Origin: JAVKEN01 sp040221415
GTDB lineage: Bacteria > Pseudomonadota > Alphaproteobacteria > Rickettsiales > JABSSG01
Assembly: GCA_040221415.1 (NCBI GenBank)
Contig: JAVKEN010000001.1
Coordinates: forward strand, 1-64,000
Direction: 5' to 3'
DNA length: 64,000 nt
Below the pieces are notes generated by a model that saw only the letters and a list, made by a program, of their open reading frames with translations, had not been told where the DNA came from and did no database searches. Positions within the stretch are counted from its first letter, which is position 1. The number at the start of each line of letters is the position of its first letter. Below, one piece after another: positions 26,641 through 35,545 of this stretch. The position numbers were made by a program, and so were the translations under genes.

Positions 26641-27986
26641 GAAGAGATCTGAGATTAGAAGATCATCTTGCTTTGCATAAAGCAAAAAGACTTGGTTTAA
26701 AGGCACTGCCAATATTTATTTTTGATGAGAATATTCTAAAAGATTTTCCAAATAAAAGGGATAGGAGAATTAGTTTTATTGTAGATCGCCTCTTATATCT
26801 AAACGGTATTCTGAAGAGAAAAAACAGCTCTATAAAAATTTTTAAGGGAAATCCTCAACAAATTTTTCAAGAATTATTGCAGAAATTAAAGCTATCACAT
26901 GTTATTGCCTCAGCAGGATACGAAGAATACGATATGCAAAGGGATAAAAATATACTGGACATATGTAAAAAAAATAATGCTGAATTTATATGTGAGAACG
27001 ACCATCTTATTTTTTCTCCAGAAACTATAAAAAAGTCTGATGGTTCAATTTATCAAATATATACACCTTTTGCAAAATCCGCATTCAAAAAAATATACAG
27101 ATCAGATTTCAGCGAGCTTGACTCCAGCGCTAATTTAGGAAGAGTAGATATTCACTCTAAATTTATCTTAGATACAAATAACAAAAACTTGCTGATAGAA
27201 AAATTAGGATACAATTATACAAGCTACAATCCCTGGTGTTGTGATTTTAATAATAAAAATATCGGCTCTTTTAGGAGCCACATTTCTGATTATAAGAAAA
27301 ATCGAGATTTATTGTATACGGACAGCACAAGTAAATTTTCTCCATATTTAAGATTCGGCTTCATATCCATCAGGGCATGTTTAAGGTTTGCTCTTGAACA
27401 CAAAAACTCTGTATACTGGATCAATGAGCTCATCTGGAGGGATTTTTATGCAACATGCTTATTTCATTTTCCTGAGTTTGCCAGCAAAAGTTGGACAGCC
27501 AAATACAGAAAAATAGATTGGCCTAACAACGAAACTTATATAAAAAAATTCGAGCAGTGTGAGACTGGGTATCCTATAATTGACGCCGCAATGACACAGC
27601 TTAAAACAACTGGCTGGATGCATAACAGAGCCCGAATGATTGTAGCGAGTTTTTTTACAAAGGACCTGTTATGTGACTGGCGATTGGGGGAAAAGATTTT
27701 TGCTAAATATCTTTTAGATTATGAGTTGTCTTCTAATGTTGGAGGTTGGCAGTGGGCTGCATCTACGGGCTTTGATGCGCAACCCTATTTCAGAATATTT
27801 AACCCTTATTTACAAAGTAAAAGATTTGACCCAGCAGGTAAATATATAAAAGAATTAGTACCAAGATTAAAAAATATTATGCCAAACAACCTTCATTCTG
27901 CAAAGATTATAAATGAGTATCACAAACCCATAGTATCGCATGATGAAATGAGAAAAAAAGCATTGCGTTTATATAAGTCAAACTAA
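26613..27986 (+). CDS. phrB: Deoxyribodipyrimidine photolyase (class I CPD photolyase)
   Basis: Repairs UV-induced cyclobutane pyrimidine dimers using blue light and FADH-. 457 residues: N-terminal antenna domain starting AAIIWLRRDLRLEDHLAL, then the FAD-binding domain with TSKFSPYLRFGFIS, NELIWRDFY, GYPIIDAAMTQLKTTGWMHN, and WQWAASTGFDAQPYFRIFNP. These are strong family signatures. It starts inside the end of the glycosyltransferase gene and its last 9 bases overlap slt. Its presence implies exposure to light at some life stage. Confidence 0.95.
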   Translation: MDRAAIIWLRRDLRLEDHLALHKAKRLGLKALPIFIFDENILKDFPNKRDRRISFIVDRLLYLNGILKRKNSSIKIFKGNPQQIFQELLQKLKLSHVIASAGYEEYDMQRDKNILDICKKNNAEFICENDHLIFSPETIKKSDGSIYQIYTPFAKSAFKKIYRSDFSELDSSANLGRVDIHSKFILDTNNKNLLIEKLGYNYTSYNPWCCDFNNKNIGSFRSHISDYKKNRDLLYTDSTSKFSPYLRFGFISIRACLRFALEHKNSVYWINELIWRDFYATCLFHFPEFASKSWTAKYRKIDWPNNETYIKKFEQCETGYPIIDAAMTQLKTTGWMHNRARMIVASFFTKDLLCDWRLGEKIFAKYLLDYELSSNVGGWQWAASTGFDAQPYFRIFNPYLQSKRFDPAGKYIKELVPRLKNIMPNNLHSAKIINEYHKPIVSHDEMRKKALRLYKSN

Positions 27987-29915
27987 CTTTCTTTTTGTAG
28001 CACGAACCAAGTCAGTATCCAGATTTATTCTAATTTTCCCACCCTTATTCTTTCTTAATTTTGATCTATATATTTGCAAATTGCTTAAAACATTCTGCAC
28101 ATAGGTTCTGGTCTCGTAATAAGGTATTTTTTCTATCCACCCCACAACCGCATTATAATCTTTTGTTTTCCTAGGATCACCAAATCTTTTAATCCATTTA
28201 TCAACATTACTAGGGCCAGCATTATATGCCGCAATCGCCAACACATAAGACCCCTTATATCGGTCGATCAATTCTGATAAATAATAAGATCCAAAACGTA
28301 CATTAAGTACTTTATTAGACATTAATGTTCTTTTATTGAAATACTGCTTTAACTTATTAGATACATATTTGGCTGTTGGGTATATAAGCTGCATTAGACC
28401 CATTGCACCAGCGCTGCTTTTTGCATATTGATCAAACTCACTTTCCTGTCTAATAATAGCATTTACTAACGCACTCTCAATCTTAGTCGAAGGTCTAATG
28501 TTAACAACTGGATAAGAGTGCTCAGCCTCAAACATACCTCTTCTGGCAACCTCTTTGCCAGAGACGACTGACAAACCTGGAAGCTTTGTTTTACTACCTA
28601 ATTTTGTTAACAAATATCTTTTTCCTCTTGAATTCGCCCTTATAGAGGCCATAGAAATAAATTTTCTGGCAAAGATATGTTTTTTGTTATTTGCCAACAT
28701 TTTGCTAATTTGAACTAAGTCACTTTTGTTAGCCCAATCAACATCAGATTGAGTTACCTCAGGTTTGAAATTTGCTTTAACAGATTTATCTTTATTTATT
28801 TTCATAGCAGCTAACTGACCATAGAAGGTGTCAGAATAAGCGCTCGCGGTTTTATAATACTCTATAGATTTTTTTTGATTGCCTAACCTATATTGAGCTC
28901 TGGCAGCCCAATAAGCACCTTTTGATCTACTTGTAGAAAATTTAGACTTACTCAACAGCTTATGAAAATGCTCAAAGGCATGTTTATAATTCTGAAGATA
29001 TAAATATGAAATTTTTCCTGCAAACCATTCTCCATCGACGTAATTAACAACGTTCTTAAAATTATGATTGCTAATAATTTTATAAGCCAACTTATAGTTT
29101 CCATCATCAATTAGATGGGAAACCAAGATCAAAATAGTTTTGGACCAAAAATCGCTAAAAAACTCAGGTCTTTTGTAGTTATCAATTAAGATCTTTGCCA
29201 ATTGATGGTGATGCCCTCTTTTTTTAAGCCATAAAGCCTTCGAGTGGTTTAACAAGTGGCTAGAACGATATTGAGGGGAAACCCTGTTGATTATACTTGC
29301 AATATTAGATTTATTTTGCATTAGAGATAGGCGGGCGTTAACAATTTTCTGAGTTTCCATTGAAACTAGGTGCATTAAAAAACTTGGTATTTTCTTTTGG
29401 CCTTTTCGAAGCAGAAAATTAATTTTATTTTTCGTATCAATTCTTCTTAAATATTTCTTATTTTTTTTATAAAAATCTTCTAATTCACTTGGAGAAAATT
29501 CTCCATAAACCCAAGTTCTTCTTACAATATATTTGTATCTATTATCCGATCCGCTTAACACTCTTAAATAGTGCTTTAAAGCATTAGAGGATTTTGGGGA
29601 GTGACGTCGAAACCACAAACTTAGATCTTTTTTTGGCACTGAATGACTAATTTTACTTTCTGCATTTAGTATAATGCGATGAATATCAGGAAAATGTGGA
29701 TACATATAAACGAATCTGGCTGCTTCCTTAAAAGTAAATTTATTTTCTGAATCCCGAAGCTTCAACCATTTGACCGCAGCTCTTGTATCCTTATCTTTTG
29801 CACAAATAGAAGCTTTTTCCCAATGTTTATTTAATGCTTCTTTTATTGCATTGCATTTCTCTGACCAAGCATCAGTTGAACAAAACAACAGAACTAATGT
29901 TAAAAGAATTTTCAT
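27978..29915 (-). CDS. slt: Soluble lytic murein transglycosylase Slt
   Basis: Periplasmic enzyme that cleaves peptidoglycan between MurNAc and GlcNAc forming 1,6-anhydro ends. About 645 residues with signal peptide (about 1-18, ending DAWS), a long alpha-superhelical U/L region containing TPR-like repeats (for example ALWLKKRGHHHQLAKIL and AYWAARAQYRLGNQKKSIEY), and a C-terminal SLT domain with the catalytic Glu in IIRQESEFDQYAKSSAGA, then GLMQLIYPTA and AAYNAGPSNVDKWI. The ATG at 29915 is preferred to the adjacent TTG. Confidence 0.93.
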   Translation of the reverse strand: MKILLTLVLLFCSTDAWSEKCNAIKEALNKHWEKASICAKDKDTRAAVKWLKLRDSENKFTFKEAARFVYMYPHFPDIHRIILNAESKISHSVPKKDLSLWFRRHSPKSSNALKHYLRVLSGSDNRYKYIVRRTWVYGEFSPSELEDFYKKNKKYLRRIDTKNKINFLLRKGQKKIPSFLMHLVSMETQKIVNARLSLMQNKSNIASIINRVSPQYRSSHLLNHSKALWLKKRGHHHQLAKILIDNYKRPEFFSDFWSKTILILVSHLIDDGNYKLAYKIISNHNFKNVVNYVDGEWFAGKISYLYLQNYKHAFEHFHKLLSKSKFSTSRSKGAYWAARAQYRLGNQKKSIEYYKTASAYSDTFYGQLAAMKINKDKSVKANFKPEVTQSDVDWANKSDLVQISKMLANNKKHIFARKFISMASIRANSRGKRYLLTKLGSKTKLPGLSVVSGKEVARRGMFEAEHSYPVVNIRPSTKIESALVNAIIRQESEFDQYAKSSAGAMGLMQLIYPTAKYVSNKLKQYFNKRTLMSNKVLNVRFGSYYLSELIDRYKGSYVLAIAAYNAGPSNVDKWIKRFGDPRKTKDYNAVVGWIEKIPYYETRTYVQNVLSNLQIYRSKLRKNKGGKIRINLDTDLVRATKRKLV

Positions 29916-29973
29916 CAAGCTATCAAAATTAATATTGTGGATTTTATATGAAGATCTTTTAAAAGTACATTAT

Positions 29974-29985
29974 TAGGGGTTGAAA
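29974..29985 (+). promoter_or_regulatory. Possible heat-shock -35 element upstream of htpG
   Basis: TAGGGGTTGAAA lies 51 bases before the htpG ATG. Its first nine bases (TAGGGGTTG, 29974-29982) are identical to the sequence at 48568-48576 ahead of dnaK, where they overlap the -35 of an RpoH-like promoter. The -10 here (around 29998-30006) is weak, so the promoter call is tentative. Confidence 0.35.
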
Positions 29986-30035
29986 ATTGAATTTTTATTA
30001 TTAAATTTCTTAGTGTTAAAAAAATAGTATTAAAA

Positions 30036-31889
30036 ATGACAAAAGAAACATGCTCTTTCCAAGCCGAAATAGGTCAGGTGCTTCATTTGATGATACACTC
30101 ACTTTATACAAATAAAGATATTTTTCTTCGTGAGTTAGTATCCAACGCCTCAGATGCCTGTGATAAATTAAAATTTATCTCAAAGACGCAACCTGATGCT
30201 TGTGACGAATCAGATTTAAAAATTTCAATTCACATCGACAAAGATAAGAATACAATTTGTATATCTGACAACGGAATAGGTATGAATTACGAAGATCTAA
30301 TCTCTAACATTGGAACAGTAGCAAGCTCTGGAACAAAAAAATTTATACAGGATCTTAAAGATAAGGGAGATAGTAAATTAATCGGTCAGTTTGGAGTTGG
30401 TTTTTACTCGGCTTTTATGGTTGCAGATTTTGTAGAAATTATAACTAAAAAATATAACTCTGATAAAGCTTGGAGATGGAGCTCGAACGGCCAAAAAGAA
30501 TTTACTATTGAAGAAGAGAAAGGGAAGAAAGAACGCGGAACAGAAGTAATACTACAAATTCGCGATACTGAGAAAGATTATTTAGATAGATTCAAAATAG
30601 ATCACATTGTAAGCACATATTCTGACCACATATCTATACCTATAGAACTTAAAGATTCCGAAAAAGAAGAAAGTAAAATTCTTAACAGCTCATCTGCTTT
30701 ATGGCTTAAAAATAAATCTGAAATTTCTAAAGAAGATTATGAAAGTTTTTATAAAAAGACTGCCTTGTCAGCCGATAATCCCTGGGAAATCATCCATAAC
30801 AAAAATGAGGGCAAATTAAATTACACTAACCTACTTTTCATACCATCAGTTAAAACTTTTGATCTGTATCACCCAGACAGAAAAAGACGTGTAAAGCTTT
30901 ATATCAATCGAGTCTTTATCAATGACGAAGCGATAGATTTAGTGCCTCACTATTTAAGGTTCTTAAGGGGTGTTGTTGATTCAGAAGACATGCCTCTTAA
31001 TATTAGTCGCGAAAACCTTCAACACAACCAAATTTTAGGAGCAATTAAGGAATCAATCACAAAAAGAGTGATAAACCTGCTAGAAAAAAAACTTTCTAAG
31101 GATAGGGAGAGTTATATTGATTTTTGGAAGAATTTTGGACCTGTGATAAAAGAAGGGTTGTGCGAAGGCATAAATGTACCGGACAATTTAATTGATATAT
31201 GCATATTCTGGAGTGCCAAACAAAAAAAGCACATCACCATAAGAGAGTATGTAAAAAACATGCAAGAAAAACAGAATGAGATTTTTTACATTAGCGGTGA
31301 TAGCTTCGAAAAGGCAAGTCAGCATCCTCAGCTTGATGGCTTCCTTGAAAAGGGAGTTGATGTTTTATTTTTTACAGACACAGTAGACGATTTCTGGGTC
31401 ACAACAGTATCAAAATATAAAGATTTGGAATTTAGATCCATCACAAGGTCTAATATTGATTTAACCAAAAAGAATGATGAGAAGAATCAAGAATCTTCAG
31501 ATCCAAAACACAAAAATCTTCTTGAGATCATAAAAGAAACTTTGTCTGGCAAGATTGAAGATGTAAAAACATCATCTAAGCTGACAAACCTGCCATGCTG
31601 CATTTCAGTAAAAGATGGTGCGCTAGATATTAGAATGGAGAGATATCTGATAGAGCAAAAACAACTCAAAGAGGCTTCATCTAAAATTTTTGAAATCAAT
31701 GCAGAACACCCAATAATGATGTCCATTAATAAATCTCTGAATTCAAAACAGAAATTGGAGCGCTCTAAAAAAATAATAAAACTTTTGTTTGATCAAGCAT
31801 GCATTATAGAAGGCGAACAAGTAATCGATGCAAAAGAATTTGGTAGTATCATCAATGAATTAATAATGAATAACTTAAACTTGAAATAA
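30036..31889 (+). CDS. htpG: Molecular chaperone HtpG (Hsp90)
   Basis: 617-residue Hsp90 homologue with the N-terminal GHKL ATPase: IFLRELVSNASDACDKL (Mg/ATP-binding Asn), ISDNGIGMNYEDL, GTVASSGTKKF and GQFGVGFYSAFMVAD. The middle domain has the catalytic-loop segment NISRENLQHNQIL, and a C-terminal dimerisation domain follows. It refolds and holds client proteins in the cytosol, with DnaK/DnaJ encoded at 48631-51731. Probably heat-induced, given the dnaK-like motif upstream. Confidence 0.96.
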   Translation: MTKETCSFQAEIGQVLHLMIHSLYTNKDIFLRELVSNASDACDKLKFISKTQPDACDESDLKISIHIDKDKNTICISDNGIGMNYEDLISNIGTVASSGTKKFIQDLKDKGDSKLIGQFGVGFYSAFMVADFVEIITKKYNSDKAWRWSSNGQKEFTIEEEKGKKERGTEVILQIRDTEKDYLDRFKIDHIVSTYSDHISIPIELKDSEKEESKILNSSSALWLKNKSEISKEDYESFYKKTALSADNPWEIIHNKNEGKLNYTNLLFIPSVKTFDLYHPDRKRRVKLYINRVFINDEAIDLVPHYLRFLRGVVDSEDMPLNISRENLQHNQILGAIKESITKRVINLLEKKLSKDRESYIDFWKNFGPVIKEGLCEGINVPDNLIDICIFWSAKQKKHITIREYVKNMQEKQNEIFYISGDSFEKASQHPQLDGFLEKGVDVLFFTDTVDDFWVTTVSKYKDLEFRSITRSNIDLTKKNDEKNQESSDPKHKNLLEIIKETLSGKIEDVKTSSKLTNLPCCISVKDGALDIRMERYLIEQKQLKEASSKIFEINAEHPIMMSINKSLNSKQKLERSKKIIKLLFDQACIIEGEQVIDAKEFGSIINELIMNNLNLK

Positions 31890-31896
31890 TTTTATA

Positions 31897-31926
31897 TTCA
31901 CAACTTATTTATAAATAAACTATACT
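31897..31926 (+). promoter_or_regulatory. Putative sigma-70 promoter for pstC
   Basis: TTCACA (31897-31902), an 18-base spacer and TATACT (31921-31926) precede the pstC GTG start by 21 bases. No clear Pho-box repeat of the CTGTCAT type is visible here, which is notable because a PhoB-like gene follows the operon. Confidence 0.4.
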
Positions 31927-31947
31927 ACCCTCAAAATAAGTAGTGTC

Positions 31948-32847
31948 GTGAGTTCGCATAAAATTGATAAATCAATAAATTGTTTTAGGGTTTTTGAATT
32001 AACCATTATTTCTATAGGGCGCTTATTCGCGTTACTATCACTTTTTATAGTCGCTGCACTTTTATTTCAGTCTGGGAAATTTTTTATATTAGTGCATATA
32101 AAAGAGTTTTTCTTAAGCATGACATGGAACCCTATGTCCCATGGGGAAAGGAGTTTTGGGGTCTGGCCATTGCTTTATGGAACGTTTTTAATTACCTTTA
32201 TCGCTATAATGATAGCTACACCAATAAGCATAATGTCAGCAATTTACATCACTGAAATTGCTGATAAAAAAGCACGCCACATATTTACTGCCTTTATCGA
32301 AGTTGTCGCTGGAATTCCTACAATCATATATGGGTACTTTGCTGTCATATCTATTGCGCCCTTCATAAAACAATTTTCAATACATTTTGACATAGAAAAC
32401 TCTTTAGAGAATGCTATTACAGCTGGTATTGCAATGGGCATAATGATGACCCCTTTTATATGCTCGATGTGTGTACAAACCCTTACAGAAACACCAAAGC
32501 ACCTCAGACAAGGTGCAATAGCTCTAGGTTCCTCTTTATATGAAACAACAAGATTTGTAATATTGCCAAGCATGAAACATTCTCTTATATCTATTATTCT
32601 TTTAGCAATCTCTAGAGCTGTCGGAGAAACAATGATTGTTACCATGGCATCGGGAGTCACTCCTAATATTACTTTCAATATCTTTGAATCCGTCTCTACT
32701 ATCACAACACAAATAGTAACATTGCTGTCAGGAGACCAAGAATTTAACTCCCCCGAAACACTTGCTGTGTTTGCACTTGCTATGTGCTTATTTATTCTCA
32801 CATTAATAATTAACACTCTTGCAGCTAATATAAAAAGGGTTGAGTAG
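31948..32847 (+). CDS. pstC: Phosphate ABC transporter permease PstC
   Basis: Inner-membrane permease of the high-affinity phosphate importer. 299 residues with about six helices and the permease (EAA-like) stretch EVVAGIPTIIYGYFAVISIA; the ALGSSLYETTRFVILPSMKHSL and AISRAVGETMIVTMASG segments are typical of PstC. Start is GTG at 31948. The upstream neighbour is htpG: the phosphate-binding protein gene pstS, usually first in the operon, is missing. pstA begins three bases after the stop. Confidence 0.9.
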   Translation: MSSHKIDKSINCFRVFELTIISIGRLFALLSLFIVAALLFQSGKFFILVHIKEFFLSMTWNPMSHGERSFGVWPLLYGTFLITFIAIMIATPISIMSAIYITEIADKKARHIFTAFIEVVAGIPTIIYGYFAVISIAPFIKQFSIHFDIENSLENAITAGIAMGIMMTPFICSMCVQTLTETPKHLRQGAIALGSSLYETTRFVILPSMKHSLISIILLAISRAVGETMIVTMASGVTPNITFNIFESVSTITTQIVTLLSGDQEFNSPETLAVFALAMCLFILTLIINTLAANIKRVE

Positions 32848-32849
32848 TT

Positions 32850-34025
32850 ATGCTAAGAAGCGCAGTTAACAAATTATTTATTTTTCTTTCCACATTGAGT
32901 TTCACGGCAATCATTCTGATTTTTGTTTTTCTAATAAGTCAAATTTGTATTCAAGGTTATAAAAGTTTTACAACTTACAAAATAAAGCTTCCGGCAGAAA
33001 TTTATTATTCAGACAAGAAGGTAACTTCCGACGTAGCTATTGACCATTTAACAGATAAATCTAAAGCTGAATTAATCAGATCAAAACTTGATATAAAGAA
33101 AACTCAAGTACAAGATATAGTAAACATTAACTCTTTGCTAGATCACAACTACAGTAATAGAAGCGCTGATGGCAAAGTCTTTTGGGTTAACGTATCAGGT
33201 GATCTAGAAAAATTTTTAAAGAGCAAAGAAGACACCTATATTAATAAAGAAACAACAGATTTTGTATTATCTTTAATTCAGAAAGAAATAATAAAACAAT
33301 TTTATAATTTTGAATTTTTTACTAACAACAATTCAAGTGATCCTCAAAACACTGGGATCGGCCAAGCAATAAAAGGTTCTGTTTATTCTATAATAATATG
33401 CATGTTGTTTGCTTTGCCAATTGGATTATCCACCTCAATATTTATTAACTTTTATCTTAAAAACTCATTAAAAAAGAGACTATTAATATCGCACCTCAAT
33501 AATTTGTCTTCCCTTCCGTCAGTAATATACGGCGTTATAGGTTTATATTTGTTTGTAAATTTGATGTATATACCCAGATCATCCATATTTATTGCTGGGC
33601 TTACCTTATCTCTTTTAGCAACACCGATGATTATTGTCATATCCAGTAACTCTTTTAATTTGGTTGATAAGTCACAAATTGCAGCAGCCTATGCGATTGG
33701 TCTTTCAAAAATTCAAGTAATTCTTTTTCACATCATTCCTCAGTCAGCCCCAATGATTCTAACTGGAACTATCTTGACTATTTCCAGAGTCATGGGTGAA
33801 ACAGCCCCACTAATAATGATCGGAATGATTGCGTATATCAGTGCCCCAACCAACTCTGTCATAGACCCTGGATCTACTTTACCTGTTCAAATATACTCTT
33901 GGATAAACAATCCTGATCCAGCATTTATTTCTAAAGCTAGTTTAGCTATTATGTCTTTATTGTTATTTATTCTTGCTTTAAATATGTTAGCAAGTCTTAT
34001 CAAGAAATATGCCCAGGGAAGCTGA
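32850..34025 (+). CDS. pstA: Phosphate ABC transporter permease PstA (alphaproteobacterial long form)
   Basis: 391 residues, longer than the E. coli protein (about 296). After one N-terminal helix there is a roughly 140-residue extracytoplasmic insert (about 35-165), matching the N-terminal extension (DUF3333) known in alphaproteobacterial PstA. The C-terminal permease core shows LSSLPSVIYGVIGLYLF and AAAYAIGLSKIQVILFHIIP, then ISRVMGETAPLIMIGM. It pairs with PstC to form the phosphate channel. Its TGA overlaps the pstB ATG (TGATG). Confidence 0.9.
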   Translation: MLRSAVNKLFIFLSTLSFTAIILIFVFLISQICIQGYKSFTTYKIKLPAEIYYSDKKVTSDVAIDHLTDKSKAELIRSKLDIKKTQVQDIVNINSLLDHNYSNRSADGKVFWVNVSGDLEKFLKSKEDTYINKETTDFVLSLIQKEIIKQFYNFEFFTNNNSSDPQNTGIGQAIKGSVYSIIICMLFALPIGLSTSIFINFYLKNSLKKRLLISHLNNLSSLPSVIYGVIGLYLFVNLMYIPRSSIFIAGLTLSLLATPMIIVISSNSFNLVDKSQIAAAYAIGLSKIQVILFHIIPQSAPMILTGTILTISRVMGETAPLIMIGMIAYISAPTNSVIDPGSTLPVQIYSWINNPDPAFISKASLAIMSLLLFILALNMLASLIKKYAQGS

Positions 34026-34789
34026 TGATGACAAAAAATATAATCACTGTGAAAAATCTGAACTTTTTTTATGAAAATCACCAAGCTTTACATGATATTA
34101 ACATTTATATTAAAAAAAATAGCGTCACAGCCCTAATTGGTCCTTCTGGTTGTGGAAAATCAACATTTCTACGCTGCATAAACAGAATGAATGAGTTAAA
34201 TAACAACACCAGAGTAACTGGCCAGGTGAAGTTTGAAGGGCATGACATATATTCTAAAACAACTGATTTGGTTAAACTACGTACACAAATTGGGATGGTT
34301 TTCCAAACTCCTAACTGTTTTCCTAAAACAGTATATGAGAATGTTGCATATGCTCCAAAAATACACAAAACTTTTAAAACTAAAAAGGCACTTGATGCTC
34401 TAGTAAAAGATAGTTTAATGAAAACTGGATTATATAATGAAGTGAAAGATAAATTACATCATTCTGCTCTCAAGCTATCTGGAGGACAACAACAACGACT
34501 ATGCATTGCACGCACGATATCAATCAATCCAAAAGTCATATTAATGGATGAGCCATGCTCCGCGCTAGACCCCATTGCTACAGCTAAAGTAGAAAGTTTA
34601 ATTGATGATCTAAGCAAAAACTATACAATTATTATTATTACCCACTCAATGCAGCAGGCAGCACGCGTTTCTAGTAAGGCAGTTTTCTTTGAACAAGGAA
34701 AAATTATTGAACAGGGCGACACTAAAGAATTATTTACAAATCCAAAATCAAAAAGAACTCAAAACTACATTACGGGAAGATTTGGTTAA
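34025..34789 (+). CDS. pstB: Phosphate ABC transporter ATP-binding protein PstB
   Basis: 254 residues, the family's normal length. Walker A ALIGPSGCGKSTFLRCINRM, Q-loop GMVFQTPNCFPKTVYENV, signature LSGGQQQRLCIARTI and Walker B VILMDEPCSALDPIAT followed by the switch His in IIITHSMQQAARVS are all present. The CINRMNEL stretch is typical of PstB. It energises PstC/PstA. phoU, which normally follows, is absent; a PhoB-like gene follows instead. Confidence 0.95.
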   Translation: MMTKNIITVKNLNFFYENHQALHDINIYIKKNSVTALIGPSGCGKSTFLRCINRMNELNNNTRVTGQVKFEGHDIYSKTTDLVKLRTQIGMVFQTPNCFPKTVYENVAYAPKIHKTFKTKKALDALVKDSLMKTGLYNEVKDKLHHSALKLSGGQQQRLCIARTISINPKVILMDEPCSALDPIATAKVESLIDDLSKNYTIIIITHSMQQAARVSSKAVFFEQGKIIEQGDTKELFTNPKSKRTQNYITGRFG

Positions 34790-34855
34790 ATGGATTTGTA
34801 TTTACTTATTATCTATTCATGATATCCTCTCGATGATTAAGTGAAATTAATATCT

Positions 34856-35533
34856 ATGACAAAACATTTGCCACCATCTATATTAATTATTGAGCAGGAC
34901 AATGTCCTTCGAACAAATATTTCTAACATTCTAGAAAGGAAGGGGTTTAATGTCATTAGCGTACGTAACGAGCAAGATACTATTTCTCAACTAGAATCTA
35001 CACCCTTTTATTCTCTACCAAACATTGCGGTAATCGGTTCTTGTGAAGATGGAAATCAAAAAACTACTCCACACAAAATTCAAGAGTTCAAAAAAGATAC
35101 AATATTGATATTTTTGTTAGATTCGTCTCCTAAAGATGTATCAAATGATCTGCATTACATGGTTAAACCATTTTCTCTCACTGACTTACTTCAGAAAATT
35201 CAACTCATTCTGAGTAAAAACAAGCCTATTCTGAATTCTCGGGTTATGATTTTTAAAGATTTAAAAATGGACTTGTCTTCATATAGAGTGACAAAGTCTG
35301 GGAGAGAAATTCATCTGGGTCCGACAGAGTTCAAGATTCTTCAGCTCCTAATGCACAATCCAACAAAAGCATTGTCTAGGCTAGAAATAATGAAGTATGT
35401 ATGGAACAGCAGTAATGTAGAAGAAAGAACTATAGATGTCCACGTCAATAGACTAAGGTCGGCTCTGAAAGAGCAAAATGAGAAAACCTCCTTTATAAAA
35501 ACGGTAAGATCTATCGGATACCGTCTTGAAGAA
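34856..35533 (+). CDS. phoB: PhoB/OmpR-family response regulator with a degenerate receiver domain
   Basis: About 226 residues from the ATG at 34856 (a GTG at 34841 would add five). The C-terminal winged helix is intact and PhoB-like: HLGPTEFKILQLLMHNPTKA, ERTIDVHVNRLRSALKEQ, FIKTVRSIGYRLEE. The receiver is not: the acidic cluster reads IIEQD, the phosphoacceptor Asp position (PhoB ILLD) reads VIG (Gly61), the conserved Thr/Ser position reads LLDSS (Asp89), and a few residues are lost before KPFS, though Lys104 remains. So it should not be phosphorylated in the usual way. No phoR histidine kinase is adjacent. It follows pstB by 66 bases and probably regulates phosphate genes, but by a phosphorylation-independent route. 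Confidence 0.82.
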
Positions 35534-35545
35534 TAGCTTTGATAC

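Noticed and set aside
32244..32816. 190-codon open frame on the minus strand inside pstC
   Set aside because: It is wholly antisense to pstC, which has clear permease motifs; the translated sequence has no recognisable family and looks like a shadow of the coding frame.
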